NCBI GenBank assembly: GCA_964484125.1
Contig: CAZAEK010000019.1
Location: forward strand, 1-36,420
Origin: DSSM01 sp964484125
Lineage (GTDB): Bacteria; Bacteroidota; Ignavibacteria; Tepidaquicellales; Tepidaquicellaceae
Length of the DNA: 36,420 bases
Direction of reading: 5' to 3'
Shown one piece after another: positions 8,727 to 17,689 of this stretch. The translations under genes and the position numbers were made by a program. The notes under the pieces were generated by a model. The model was not told the origin of the DNA. It did no database searches and worked only from the letters and a program-made list of their open reading frames with translations. Position 1 is the first letter of the stretch. Every line of letters starts with the position of its first letter.

Positions 8727-9679
8727 TTTCTGTTTAATAATAATTTTGTTTTTCTTACTATTTCTTCGTGATTAATTTTATATTTACGCATTAATTCTGA
8801 CATTGTTCCGCTTTCTCCGAATGTATCGTTGACAGCTACAAAGTCCATCTTTACAGGATTTTCCCTGACTATTACTTCAGCTACTGCTGAGAATAATCCT
8901 CCGTGTACCTGATGGTCTTCGCAGGTAATTATTCCGCCTGTTTCCTTTGAACACTTTATTATCATTTCTCTGTCTATCGGTTTTATTGTATGCATGTTTA
9001 CTACACGCGCTTCTATTCCGTCTTTTTTCAGTATATCTGCGGCTATTAATGCTTCCCATACGAGAAGTCCGTTTGCTATCAGTGTTATGTCTTTACCTTC
9101 TGAAAGTATGTTTGATTTCCCGATTACAAATTCTGCTTCAGGGTCTGTGAAATTCGGAGTCTTATCCCTGTAAAATCTCACATAAAATGGTCCTTCAGTT
9201 TCAACTGCCTTTAATACTGCCTTGTAGGTTTCATTGTAATCTGCAGGCGTCAATACTGTCATGTGTGGTAATACTCTCATTATTGCTACATCTTCAAGGG
9301 ATTGATGTGTTGCTCCGTCAGGTCCAACTGATATTCCGCAGTGTGATGCACAGATTTTAACGTTCATTTCACTGTAAGCTATTGATTGCCTTATCTGGTC
9401 AAATGGCCTGCCCGTTGCAAATTCACCGTACGTTGAAGCAATTGGTATTTTGCCTGCTACTGCAAGTCCTGCGGCTACACCCATCATATCCTGTTCAGAT
9501 ATTCCTACTGAAAAAAATCTGTCCGGATATGCATCTCTGAATAAATTTGTTTTTACGGAGCCCGATACATCTCCTCCCAATACTACTACATCAGGATTTT
9601 CTTTTCCTAATTTTAATAAAGCATCTGCAAATGCCTGCCTGGTCTCTTTTAACTCAGGATTCTCAAATGATATTTTCAT
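8723..9679 (-). CDS. Transketolase C-terminal subunit (pyrimidine/C-terminal half only)
   Basis: 318 residues, the size of the C-terminal half of a split transketolase. It has the pyrimidine-domain signatures VGISEQDMMGVAAGLA, FATGRPFDQIRQSIAY and HCGISVGPDGATHQ, then a transketolase C domain with VVNMHTIKPID and EDHQVHGGLFSAVAE. With an N-terminal TPP-binding subunit it would transfer two-carbon units in the pentose phosphate pathway. That N-terminal subunit is not in this window: the next gene upstream is divergent and unrelated. A Bacteroidetes-type promoter lies directly upstream (9707-9738). It overlaps htrA by 4 bases. A DXS-like alternative is unlikely because this half-size form matches split transketolases. 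Confidence 0.93.
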   Translation of the reverse strand: MKISFENPELKETRQAFADALLKLGKENPDVVVLGGDVSGSVKTNLFRDAYPDRFFSVGISEQDMMGVAAGLAVAGKIPIASTYGEFATGRPFDQIRQSIAYSEMNVKICASHCGISVGPDGATHQSLEDVAIMRVLPHMTVLTPADYNETYKAVLKAVETEGPFYVRFYRDKTPNFTDPEAEFVIGKSNILSEGKDITLIANGLLVWEALIAADILKKDGIEARVVNMHTIKPIDREMIIKCSKETGGIITCEDHQVHGGLFSAVAEVIVRENPVKMDFVAVNDTFGESGTMSELMRKYKINHEEIVRKTKLLLNRK

Positions 9680-9706
9680 ATTATAATTTTTAGTTTCTTT
9701 TTATAA

Positions 9707-9738
9707 CAAAAATATATGGATTTTTGTTGTCTTTCAAA
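9707..9738 (-). promoter_or_regulatory. Bacteroidetes-type promoter for the transketolase-htrA transcript
   Basis: On the minus strand TTTG (9738-9735) is followed after exactly 20 bases by TATTTTTG (9714-9707), matching TTTG-N20-TAnnTTTG. The start codon is 28 bases downstream. No equally good match faces the plus-strand kinase gene in the same 130-base gap. Confidence 0.75.
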
Positions 9739-9809
9739 TCAAAAAATTAAAAAATGCATAACAATTATAAATTTCTTTTTATATTTTATGGTAAAAATAC
9801 ATTTTTCCT

Positions 9810-10925
9810 ATGAATTACGATGATTTTAAAAACTCTGTAGTACTGATTGTTGATGATTTACCTCAAAACCTTGAGGTTCTCGGTAATACCCTTAAACAGA
9901 AAGGTCTGCATATCGCTATTGCAACAAGTGGTGCTCAGGCGTTCAAGGTCGCAGAAAGAAAAATGCCTGATTTGGTTCTTCTGGATATTGCAATGCCGGG
10001 GATGGACGGATACGAGGTTTGCGAAAAGCTGAAAAGTTGCCCGGCTACTAAAGATATACCTGTTATTTTTTTGACTGCTAAAACGGAGACCGAAGATATT
10101 ATCAAAGGTTTTGAAGTCGGTGCTGTTGATTATATTACTAAACCTTTTAAAACTTCAGAGCTTATGGCAAGGGTCTATACTCAGCTCGAAATTAAAAAAT
10201 CCAGGGATTTAATTAAAAAGCAAAAAGCTGAACTCGAAGATGCTAATAATAATAAATTAAAATTCTTTCAGATTATTTCACGCGACCTCAGTGGTCCTTT
10301 TACCGGATTTCTCGGTATTTCCAAAATATTAATGGAACAAGGTTATAAGCTTAATGAATCGGAGCTCAAAGAACTTAGCTCTGAACTTTATATTTCACTC
10401 GAGACACAGTATAAATTTCTTGAAAATTTACTTGAATGGTCAAAGATTCAGATAGGAAAATATGAGCCAAAAATTGACAGCATAGATTTACACGATGTAA
10501 TCCTTAATATAGTCAGCGCTATGAATAACCTCGCAACTTCAAAAGATATTAAAATCGAAATTAACGTTCCGCAACATTCTATTGTAAAAGCAGATGCTGA
10601 AATGATTAAAAAAATAGTGAGTGTTCTTTTAAGCAATGCTATTAAATTCACTCACAGGGGCGGAATGATTAATATCTACTCACAGGAAGACGATAAGGCA
10701 ATAACTCTTTCTGTTAAAGATAACGGAATCGGGATACCTGAGAACAGACATGATTTTATTTTTAAAATTGAAAATTCCTATAAAAGAGAGGGAACTGAGG
10801 GCGAGAGAGGTACAGGACTCGGACTTGTGCTTGCAAATGATATGGCAAAAATTCTGAATGCTGAATTATCTTTCGAAAGCAATGTTAATTCCGGCTCAAT
10901 ATTTAATATTAAGTTTTTAAAGTAA
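9810..10925 (+). CDS. REC-histidine kinase-like protein lacking the phospho-accepting His
   Basis: 371 residues, cytoplasmic, no TM. An N-terminal receiver domain (about 10-125) has the acidic pair in VDDLPQN, phospho-acceptor Asp59 in VLLDIAMPGMDG, and Lys in YITKPFKT. After a coiled linker comes a dimerisation domain whose usual SHDL reads SRDL: Arg158 (codon CGC, 10281-10283) stands where His is expected. The ATPase domain is intact, with N-box SNAIKFTH, DNGIGIP and GERGTGLGL. The flanking residues closely match the TPR kinase at 18843-20738 (ISHDLKGPFSGFLGISKI), which keeps the His. It probably cannot autophosphorylate at this site and may act as a receiver-controlled pseudokinase or scaffold. 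It heads the sensory-selenium operon, 12 bases before the next gene. Confidence 0.9.
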   Translation: MNYDDFKNSVVLIVDDLPQNLEVLGNTLKQKGLHIAIATSGAQAFKVAERKMPDLVLLDIAMPGMDGYEVCEKLKSCPATKDIPVIFLTAKTETEDIIKGFEVGAVDYITKPFKTSELMARVYTQLEIKKSRDLIKKQKAELEDANNNKLKFFQIISRDLSGPFTGFLGISKILMEQGYKLNESELKELSSELYISLETQYKFLENLLEWSKIQIGKYEPKIDSIDLHDVILNIVSAMNNLATSKDIKIEINVPQHSIVKADAEMIKKIVSVLLSNAIKFTHRGGMINIYSQEDDKAITLSVKDNGIGIPENRHDFIFKIENSYKREGTEGERGTGLGLVLANDMAKILNAELSFESNVNSGSIFNIKFLK

Positions 10926-10937
10926 TTTTATTTATCA

Positions 10938-13595
10938 ATGGATAATAAGCAGAATAAAATACTGATTACTGAGGATAATGAAATTGTAAGTCTTAATACT
11001 TCTGCTGAATCAAGCGATAATCCGGTATTTATTTTCAGAGACAATAGTTTAGTATATCTGAATCCGAAATTTGTTACTGAATTTAATTTATCTAAGAAAA
11101 AAATATCTGATATTAAAATCAAAGATTTAATCAATGATGAAGATTGTGAAAAACTGATTTCAGAAATTAATAAATGTCTGGACTTTAAATCAAAGAACTT
11201 CAGAATAAGCTGTAAGATAAAATCTGTTTCGGAAAAACTAAAACAGTACGATATATTCGGAAGTCTAATAGATTTTGAGGGCTCCCCTGCTGTTCAGTGT
11301 AATCTTTATGATATTTCAGGAACTAAAGAAATAATCAGTCAAATCAATATTGCTGAAAAGGAATACTCAGACATTTTACAAATGCTTCCTGTAGGAATTT
11401 GTAAAATGGATTTGTATGGGAAAATTATTTATTCAAACAATTCTTTGTCAAAATTATCAGAATATACTGCCGAAGAGCTGAAAGGGAAATTTTTATGGGA
11501 AGTAATCGGTAATCCCGATAACAGCACGTTGATTATGGACATACTAAAGAAATTAAGAGAAGAATATTCAAAACCATTTTCAATTTTCACTGAAAACTTT
11601 ACAAAAAACGGAAAGCCCTACAAAACAGAACTCAAATTGGATTATATCAATGACTCAGAGCAGAGAAATATTGGTTTTATCTGTCTGTTTATTGACATTA
11701 CTGCGAGAGAGGCAGCCCAGAATTCCTATGAAGAAAGCGAAAAAAAATTAAAGGCAATTGCTGAAGTTATGTCTGACTGGGTCTGGGAAATAGACATTGA
11801 AGGATATTATACCTTTGCAAGCCCGAAAGTATTTGATATACTCGGATATACTCCTGAGGAAATTATCGGGAAAAAACCTGAAGATTTTCTTAAAGAAAGT
11901 GAGATACTAAAAGTCTCCGAGTTCATCCGAAATTTAATGATAAAGAGAAACTACTTTAAGGATTATCTTAATATATGCAAACATAAAAACGGCTCTGAAG
12001 TTTTTATTGAAACAAGTGGAATACCTGTCTATGATGATGAGGGTAACTTCAAAGGATATTTTGGAATAGACAGAAATATTACAGAAATTATATCTAAGGA
12101 AAGAGAACTTAGTGAAACCCAGAAGCGGCTCAACATTCTTTTAGAAAATAATTCAGAGGTTGCTGTTTATGAATTTGAAAGCGGTGATGATTATATTTCA
12201 GGGAATCTGAATTCAATGCTTGGGTATAATATTTCAAAATTAAAAACAAAGGAAAACCTTTACAGTATTATTAATCCTGATGACATAGCCAGAGCAAAAG
12301 CTTTAAAAGATAAATGGTTTGAGAACAAAACTTCAAATCCTCTTGTAACTGAATTCAGACTTCTCAATAAATACGGGAATTATATCTGGTTTCAGGACAG
12401 GAGTTACTTTATCAGAAAAGAAAGCAGAGAATATTATGTAATCGGATTGCTGATTAATATTAATGAACGGAAGAAAAAGGACGATGAAACAAGAGGACTT
12501 ATTTCTGCTTTAAATCAGATGCCATATATTATTATTATTATTGATACCGGTGGGAAAATTAGCTTTGTCAATAAATATTTTGAAAAAGAAACCGGCTTGG
12601 GAGATGAGGTTGTAAAAGGGAAACATATTTCAGCTATTTTCTCTGATTTTAATTCTGAGATTATAAACTGTCTTTTGAAAACTGTTTATAATTCAAAAAC
12701 TTATAACAGTAATATTATTTCTTTCAATTCAGTAAACGGCGAAACGCTGAGAAAACATATTACCCTATCGCCGATTTTAGACGAAGATAATAATATTACA
12801 AGTTATATTTTAACACTTAACGATGCGAATGAAACTGATAACAGATATGACGAGCTGGTGAATAAAATCTCAAAAGCAGAGGAATTACATAATACCAAAC
12901 TGGTTCTACTCAGAAGTCTGAGTCATGAATTCAGAACTCCTATGAACAGCATACTCGGATTTACAGAAATTCTAAGAGACAGCAAAATGGAAAGTAAGCA
13001 GAAAAAAATGATTAAGGGGATTGAAGTATCTGCGAAAAAACTTCTTAAGACAACAGATTCGATTCTTAAATTAACTGAGCTGGAAATTATTGCTAACATA
13101 CTTAACCCTGAAGCAATAAACCTTTCCGAAGTATTATCACGGATTTTTAAAAGTTTCCTGCCGGAGATTCAGGAGAAAAATCTGCAATATGAAATTCAGA
13201 TTCCTGACAGTAAATTATATATCTACACTAATTACTTCTTGCTTGAGCAATCTGTTTCAAATATTATTGATAATGCAGTTAAATTCACATACAGCGGAAG
13301 AATATCGCTGAATGTTGATACTTTTGAAAATAATGGAAAAAGATTTGCATTAATAACCGTTAAAGATACAGGAATAGGAATACCAACAGATAAGATTGAT
13401 TATATTTTCAGAGATTCCGAAAATGAATCAGTGAATTACAGCAGTCATTTTGAAGGTACAGGTCTTGGACTTACATTATCGAAGAAAATAATTGAAATAA
13501 TGAACGGGTCTATTAAAGTTGATTCACATCCTGATGTAGGTACTACTGTTACAATAATATTTCCATTAACTACAAATCAGCGTTATGGCAAATGA
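10938..13595 (+). CDS. Multi-PAS sensor histidine kinase
   Basis: 885 residues with no signal peptide or TM segment, so a cytoplasmic sensor. About five PAS or PAS-like modules fill residues 25-635; the clearest are near 145-262 and 270-390 (GYTPEEIIGKKPEDF, then GYFGIDRNITE). The HisKA domain has phospho-acceptor His663 in SLSHEFRTPMNS. The ATPase domain carries NIIDNAVKFTYSG, DTGIGIP and GTGLGLTLSKK and ends near 880. It has no receiver domain of its own, so its phosphate must go to another protein. The receivers of the flanking genes (Asp59 and Asp946) are the obvious candidates, but that is inference. It overlaps the next gene by 11 bases. The signal sensed is unknown; no heme or flavin-binding motif was identified. 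Confidence 0.93.
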   Translation: MDNKQNKILITEDNEIVSLNTSAESSDNPVFIFRDNSLVYLNPKFVTEFNLSKKKISDIKIKDLINDEDCEKLISEINKCLDFKSKNFRISCKIKSVSEKLKQYDIFGSLIDFEGSPAVQCNLYDISGTKEIISQINIAEKEYSDILQMLPVGICKMDLYGKIIYSNNSLSKLSEYTAEELKGKFLWEVIGNPDNSTLIMDILKKLREEYSKPFSIFTENFTKNGKPYKTELKLDYINDSEQRNIGFICLFIDITAREAAQNSYEESEKKLKAIAEVMSDWVWEIDIEGYYTFASPKVFDILGYTPEEIIGKKPEDFLKESEILKVSEFIRNLMIKRNYFKDYLNICKHKNGSEVFIETSGIPVYDDEGNFKGYFGIDRNITEIISKERELSETQKRLNILLENNSEVAVYEFESGDDYISGNLNSMLGYNISKLKTKENLYSIINPDDIARAKALKDKWFENKTSNPLVTEFRLLNKYGNYIWFQDRSYFIRKESREYYVIGLLININERKKKDDETRGLISALNQMPYIIIIIDTGGKISFVNKYFEKETGLGDEVVKGKHISAIFSDFNSEIINCLLKTVYNSKTYNSNIISFNSVNGETLRKHITLSPILDEDNNITSYILTLNDANETDNRYDELVNKISKAEELHNTKLVLLRSLSHEFRTPMNSILGFTEILRDSKMESKQKKMIKGIEVSAKKLLKTTDSILKLTELEIIANILNPEAINLSEVLSRIFKSFLPEIQEKNLQYEIQIPDSKLYIYTNYFLLEQSVSNIIDNAVKFTYSGRISLNVDTFENNGKRFALITVKDTGIGIPTDKIDYIFRDSENESVNYSSHFEGTGLGLTLSKKIIEIMNGSIKVDSHPDVGTTVTIIFPLTTNQRYGK

Positions 13596-16500
13596 AACCA
13601 CGGGAGTGAAAAAGTCTGCGAGAGCAAAAAATTTTTTCGGTAAAGATTTAAAAGAATCCGGGGATTACATAAAAATTTTTTATAATCTTTTTAACGGGAC
13701 ACCAAACCCGCTATTAGTTACTGACAGATTTGGAAATTTCATTGATGCCAATCCGTGTTTCTTAAATTTATTCAGAATTCCTGAAAGAGATATTATAAAA
13801 AAGAACATAAGAGATATTAAGACAGAAAATTCAAACCTGCATGATGAATTTCAGGAATTCCTTAATACCGGTAGTCAGTCCGGAAGTACTACAGTTATTA
13901 TTTCAGAATCACCTCATTCAGTTGAATACAAAACATACCGTCTAGCAAAAAACAGGTTTCTAATTTCATTTATTGATAATACTGAGTCATTAAATCTTAA
14001 AAAGGAAATCAAAAAAAAGGATATTATTTTTAACTCGCTTCTGAAAAATATTCAGCATGGAATAGCTGTTTTAGATAAGGATTTCAACAGGGTTTATGTC
14101 AATGATACTTTCAATAATTTCGAGAATATTATTTCATCAGGCAATATTAAGAATTTTAATAAAATATATAAATCTCTCGCTGAAAGAACATTTAACTCCG
14201 CAGAAAAATATGAGGAAAGAATTTCTGTTGTATCAGATAATAAAAGTTATAATTTTCTGTTAAACTCTTCGCCTGTATCTGATGAGAATAATAATTTGAC
14301 AAATGTAATTATCACAGTTGAAGATATAACAAAAATCGTACATTCCAATATTGAAATTGAATCAGCTGTTACACTCCTCAACACTTTACTTGATTCACTT
14401 CCGGTTGCTGTTTTTTATAAAGATAAAAACGGAATTTATAAGGGTTGCAATAAGCTATTTGAATATATGTCAGGTAAAACAAAAGATGAAATAATCGGGA
14501 GAAAAGCTTCAGATATTTTCGCTACGAAAGATGCACTGCTCTATGATGAACTGGATTCTGAAGTACTTAAGTATGGAGGGATCAGAAAGTTCAGACACAA
14601 GAGAATGCACCACGGGAAGAATGAGATATCTAATTTCGTAATTACAAAAACCGCATATTACGATATACTCGAAAAGACAAACGGAGTAATCGGTATTGTA
14701 GAAGATTTAACAGACATCGAAACAGCTCAGTGGGAATTTGAGAATGCTAAGAAATATGCGGAGAATTTAACTAACGAAGCAAATATTCTTATTATTGGTT
14801 TTACAAAAGAAGGAAAAATAATTGAATTTAATAAGAAGGCAGAACTCATCAGTGGTTTTTCTAAAGATGAAATTCTTGGCACAAACATATCCGATATTCC
14901 GTTATTCATCTCAGAAACTGATTTCAGAAATTCTGATTTCTACAAAGTACTTAATAATGAAATTCCTGAGCATTTTGAGTTCGAACAAAATATCATAACA
15001 AAATCAGGTACTCAAAGAATCATTCTATGGAATACCTGCAAATTACCTGTTGGCAGGACTTCAGAAGGTTTTTTCTTTTTCGGAATTGATAATACTGAAC
15101 TAAAAATAACAACTTCAAAGCTCAGAGAAATTATGCATGCTGTTGAGCAAAGCAATGAATCAATAATTCTGACTGACCCTGATGGCAGGATTAAATACGT
15201 AAATAAAGCTTTCACAAATCTCACAGGATATACTTCGGCTGAAGTAATTGGTAAAAACCCGAGATTATTAAAATCAGGTAATACTCCTAAAGTGGTTTAT
15301 GAAGATCTATGGGACACTGTTTTAAGCGGCAATACATGGAGTGGAGAAATGCAGAATAAGAAAAAGAACGGAGAGCTTTACTGGGAATTTGCTTCAATCA
15401 CTCCGGTTATGAATGAAAACAGAAAAATAGAAAGCATAATCGCCCTGAAAACTGATATTACCGCTTTAAAAGAATCCCGGGATGAAATTTTAAAGGTTAA
15501 TGAAAAAATTAATGAGCTGAATTCACTGAAAGCTTCGCTCCTTGCTAATATCACTCACGAATTCAGGACTCCTTTAATTGGAATAATTGGTTTTGCCGAT
15601 ATTCTCAAAAACGAGATTACTAATTCATGGCATCTCGATATGGTTACTGATATTTATAATCAGTCTAAAAGATTGCTTAACACACTAAGTTTAGTTATAC
15701 GTCTTTCGCAGCTTGAATCTAAAGAGCTTAAACCTGAATACAGGGAGGTTAATGTTATTGATATAATTAAAGGTGTCCTGCCGCAATTTTTTAAACGCAT
15801 TGAAGAAAAGAATCTGAAACTTATTTTTGAAGAGCCCGCTTCAGCCATAAATTGCATTACAGACCTGATGATGTTAAAAGAAATTGTATCAAATATAATT
15901 GATAATGCAGTAAAATTTACAGACTCCGGCAATATAACGGTTGAGGTTGGAGAAGTAACTGAAAATAAAATAAAATATGTCTCAGTTAAAATCACTGATA
16001 CAGGTATTGGAATTCATAAAGACAGACAGGAGTTAATTTACCAGGAATTCAAGCAGGTAAGTGCAGGTATGGATAAAAAATATGGCGGAGCAGGACTTGG
16101 ACTGACAATAACAAAATATTTAGTAGAACTTTTAAACGGTAAAATAACTCTCGAAAGTTCGCCGGGATTAGGGTCAGCTTTCACTGTCTTAATTCCTGTA
16201 TTTAACAGCGATGGGAATATATCAATCAAAAGTCATACTTCGCAGGTGAAAGATAATGAAGAAGAATTATATTCTAATGTATTAATAATTGAAGATAGTT
16301 TATCTAATATATCAGTTATGGAAAATTATCTGTCAGGTATTTGCAATGTAGAAAGTGTTTACAACGGCGAAGAAGCATTAAAACTTGCCGGAAAGAAAAA
16401 CTTTGATATTGTACTGATGGATATTAATCTGGGTTCCGGAATAGACGGAATAGCTACAATGAAAATGCTCAAACGCTATAAAGATTTATCTGAAGTGCCT

Positions 16501-16641
16501 TTCATTGCAGTAACCGGCTATGCAATGCTGAAAGATAAAGAACACATACTTTCTGAAGGGTTTAATGATTTCCTTGCAAAACCATTTTCAAAGAAAGAAT
16601 TTCTGAATTTAATATTAAAATATTTGCCCAATGAACGATAA
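13585..16641 (+). CDS. Multi-PAS hybrid histidine kinase with C-terminal receiver
   Basis: 1018 residues, soluble. About five PAS modules cover residues 30-635; the last has VNKAFTNLTGYTSAEVIGKN followed by a WSGEMQNKKKNGELYWE-type stretch. The HisKA domain has His658 in ITHEFRTPLIG. The ATPase domain has NIIDNAVKFTDSG, DTGIGIH and GGAGLGLTITK. The C-terminal receiver (about 895-1017) has the acidic pair in IIEDSLSN, phospho-acceptor Asp946 in VLMDINLG and Lys in LAKPFSK. It starts inside the end of the upstream kinase gene (ATGGCAAATGA, 13585-13595) and its end overlaps selD by 11 bases, so translation is coupled on both sides. No DNA-binding output domain is present. A downstream phosphotransfer protein would have to lie elsewhere. 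Confidence 0.94.
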   Translation: MANETTGVKKSARAKNFFGKDLKESGDYIKIFYNLFNGTPNPLLVTDRFGNFIDANPCFLNLFRIPERDIIKKNIRDIKTENSNLHDEFQEFLNTGSQSGSTTVIISESPHSVEYKTYRLAKNRFLISFIDNTESLNLKKEIKKKDIIFNSLLKNIQHGIAVLDKDFNRVYVNDTFNNFENIISSGNIKNFNKIYKSLAERTFNSAEKYEERISVVSDNKSYNFLLNSSPVSDENNNLTNVIITVEDITKIVHSNIEIESAVTLLNTLLDSLPVAVFYKDKNGIYKGCNKLFEYMSGKTKDEIIGRKASDIFATKDALLYDELDSEVLKYGGIRKFRHKRMHHGKNEISNFVITKTAYYDILEKTNGVIGIVEDLTDIETAQWEFENAKKYAENLTNEANILIIGFTKEGKIIEFNKKAELISGFSKDEILGTNISDIPLFISETDFRNSDFYKVLNNEIPEHFEFEQNIITKSGTQRIILWNTCKLPVGRTSEGFFFFGIDNTELKITTSKLREIMHAVEQSNESIILTDPDGRIKYVNKAFTNLTGYTSAEVIGKNPRLLKSGNTPKVVYEDLWDTVLSGNTWSGEMQNKKKNGELYWEFASITPVMNENRKIESIIALKTDITALKESRDEILKVNEKINELNSLKASLLANITHEFRTPLIGIIGFADILKNEITNSWHLDMVTDIYNQSKRLLNTLSLVIRLSQLESKELKPEYREVNVIDIIKGVLPQFFKRIEEKNLKLIFEEPASAINCITDLMMLKEIVSNIIDNAVKFTDSGNITVEVGEVTENKIKYVSVKITDTGIGIHKDRQELIYQEFKQVSAGMDKKYGGAGLGLTITKYLVELLNGKITLESSPGLGSAFTVLIPVFNSDGNISIKSHTSQVKDNEEELYSNVLIIEDSLSNISVMENYLSGICNVESVYNGEEALKLAGKKNFDIVLMDINLGSGIDGIATMKMLKRYKDLSEVPFIAVTGYAMLKDKEHILSEGFNDFLAKPFSKKEFLNLILKYLPNER

Positions 16642-17683
16642 AGTACGGCTTACCCAGATGGTAACAAGTGCGGGTTGCGCAGCAAAATTATTCCCTCACC
16701 TTCTTGCAGATACGCTTAAAGGAATACAATGGCACTCAAATAATAATGTTATCATCGGGTTTGATGGAAGCGACGATGCAGGGGTTTATAAAATTTCTGA
16801 TGATTTCGCATTAATTCATACTACAGATTTTTTTACTCCTGTTGTAGATGACCCTTATACTTACGGACAGATTGCAGCAGCTAATTCCCTGAGCGATGTT
16901 TACGCAATGGGCGGTAAGCCATTAAGCGCATTGAACATAGTAGCATTTCCGCAAAAGGAAGATTTACAGATACTGAAAGAAATTCTGAGAGGAGGTAATG
17001 ATAAAGCCCGTGAGGCAGATTGCGTAATTGTAGGAGGGCATACAGTAGATATTACAAATATTATATACGGCCTCGCTGTTACCGGTTCCATTAACCCGAA
17101 AGATTTAAAGGCAAATAATACTGCAAAGCCGGGAGATATTCTTATTCTGACTAAAGGTTTAGGAACAGGTCTTTTAAATAACTGCGTAAAGTATAATGAG
17201 CTTGACGAAAAAATTTACAATTCACTTATTTCTTCTATGACGCGGTTGAATGCTAATGCTTCTTTAGCAATGCTGAAATTTAACGCTAATGCATGTACAG
17301 ATATAACGGGCTTCGGACTTGCAGGACATTCAATGCAGCTTGCTAAAGCTTCAGGAGTAGTTTTGAATTTTATGGTAAATGAACTTCCGGTTCTGGATGG
17401 TGCTTTTGAAGCGATAGAAAAGAAAATGCTTACACGCGGAGATAAATCAAACAGAATTTACACTGAAGGATTTGCCATTAACAAAGGGAATGTAAATTCT
17501 GTTAAAGAACATTTACTTTATGACCCTCAGACTTCAGGAGGTTTGCTTATTTGCGTACCTGAAAAATACTCAAAAGAAATGCTTGATTATCTCAGGAATA
17601 ACGGAGATGAGATTTCGGCTGTAGTTGGTTATGTTGAACCTGCCGGAGAAAATAAAGCAGGTTCTGTAATTTTTAATTTCTGA
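16631..17683 (+). CDS. selD: Selenide, water dikinase (selenophosphate synthetase)
   Basis: 350 residues, normal family length. It makes selenophosphate from selenide and ATP. The glycine-rich start has Cys16 and Lys19 (TSAGCAAK), which align with the essential Cys17 and Lys20 of E. coli SelD; the second Cys of that motif, not essential, is Ala here. It is therefore the Cys form, not a selenoprotein. Further signatures are TTDFFTPVVDDPYTYGQIAA, YAMGGKPLSALN, GGHTVD, and the C-terminal DITGFGLAGH and YDPQTSGGLL. It overlaps the kinase gene by 11 bases and is followed in the same frame by mnmH after a single TGA. The pairing with mnmH shows that its selenophosphate serves tRNA 2-selenouridine synthesis. 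Confidence 0.97.
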   Translation: MNDKVRLTQMVTSAGCAAKLFPHLLADTLKGIQWHSNNNVIIGFDGSDDAGVYKISDDFALIHTTDFFTPVVDDPYTYGQIAAANSLSDVYAMGGKPLSALNIVAFPQKEDLQILKEILRGGNDKAREADCVIVGGHTVDITNIIYGLAVTGSINPKDLKANNTAKPGDILILTKGLGTGLLNNCVKYNELDEKIYNSLISSMTRLNANASLAMLKFNANACTDITGFGLAGHSMQLAKASGVVLNFMVNELPVLDGAFEAIEKKMLTRGDKSNRIYTEGFAINKGNVNSVKEHLLYDPQTSGGLLICVPEKYSKEMLDYLRNNGDEISAVVGYVEPAGENKAGSVIFNF

Positions 17684-17689
17684 TTTATT

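Noticed and set aside
9780..9809. TACATTTT before the REC-pseudokinase as a promoter
   Set aside because: The last base of the consensus and the -33 box are both missing.
15660..15995. 111-residue minus-strand ORF
   Set aside because: A shadow of the kinase core of the hybrid kinase on the plus strand.
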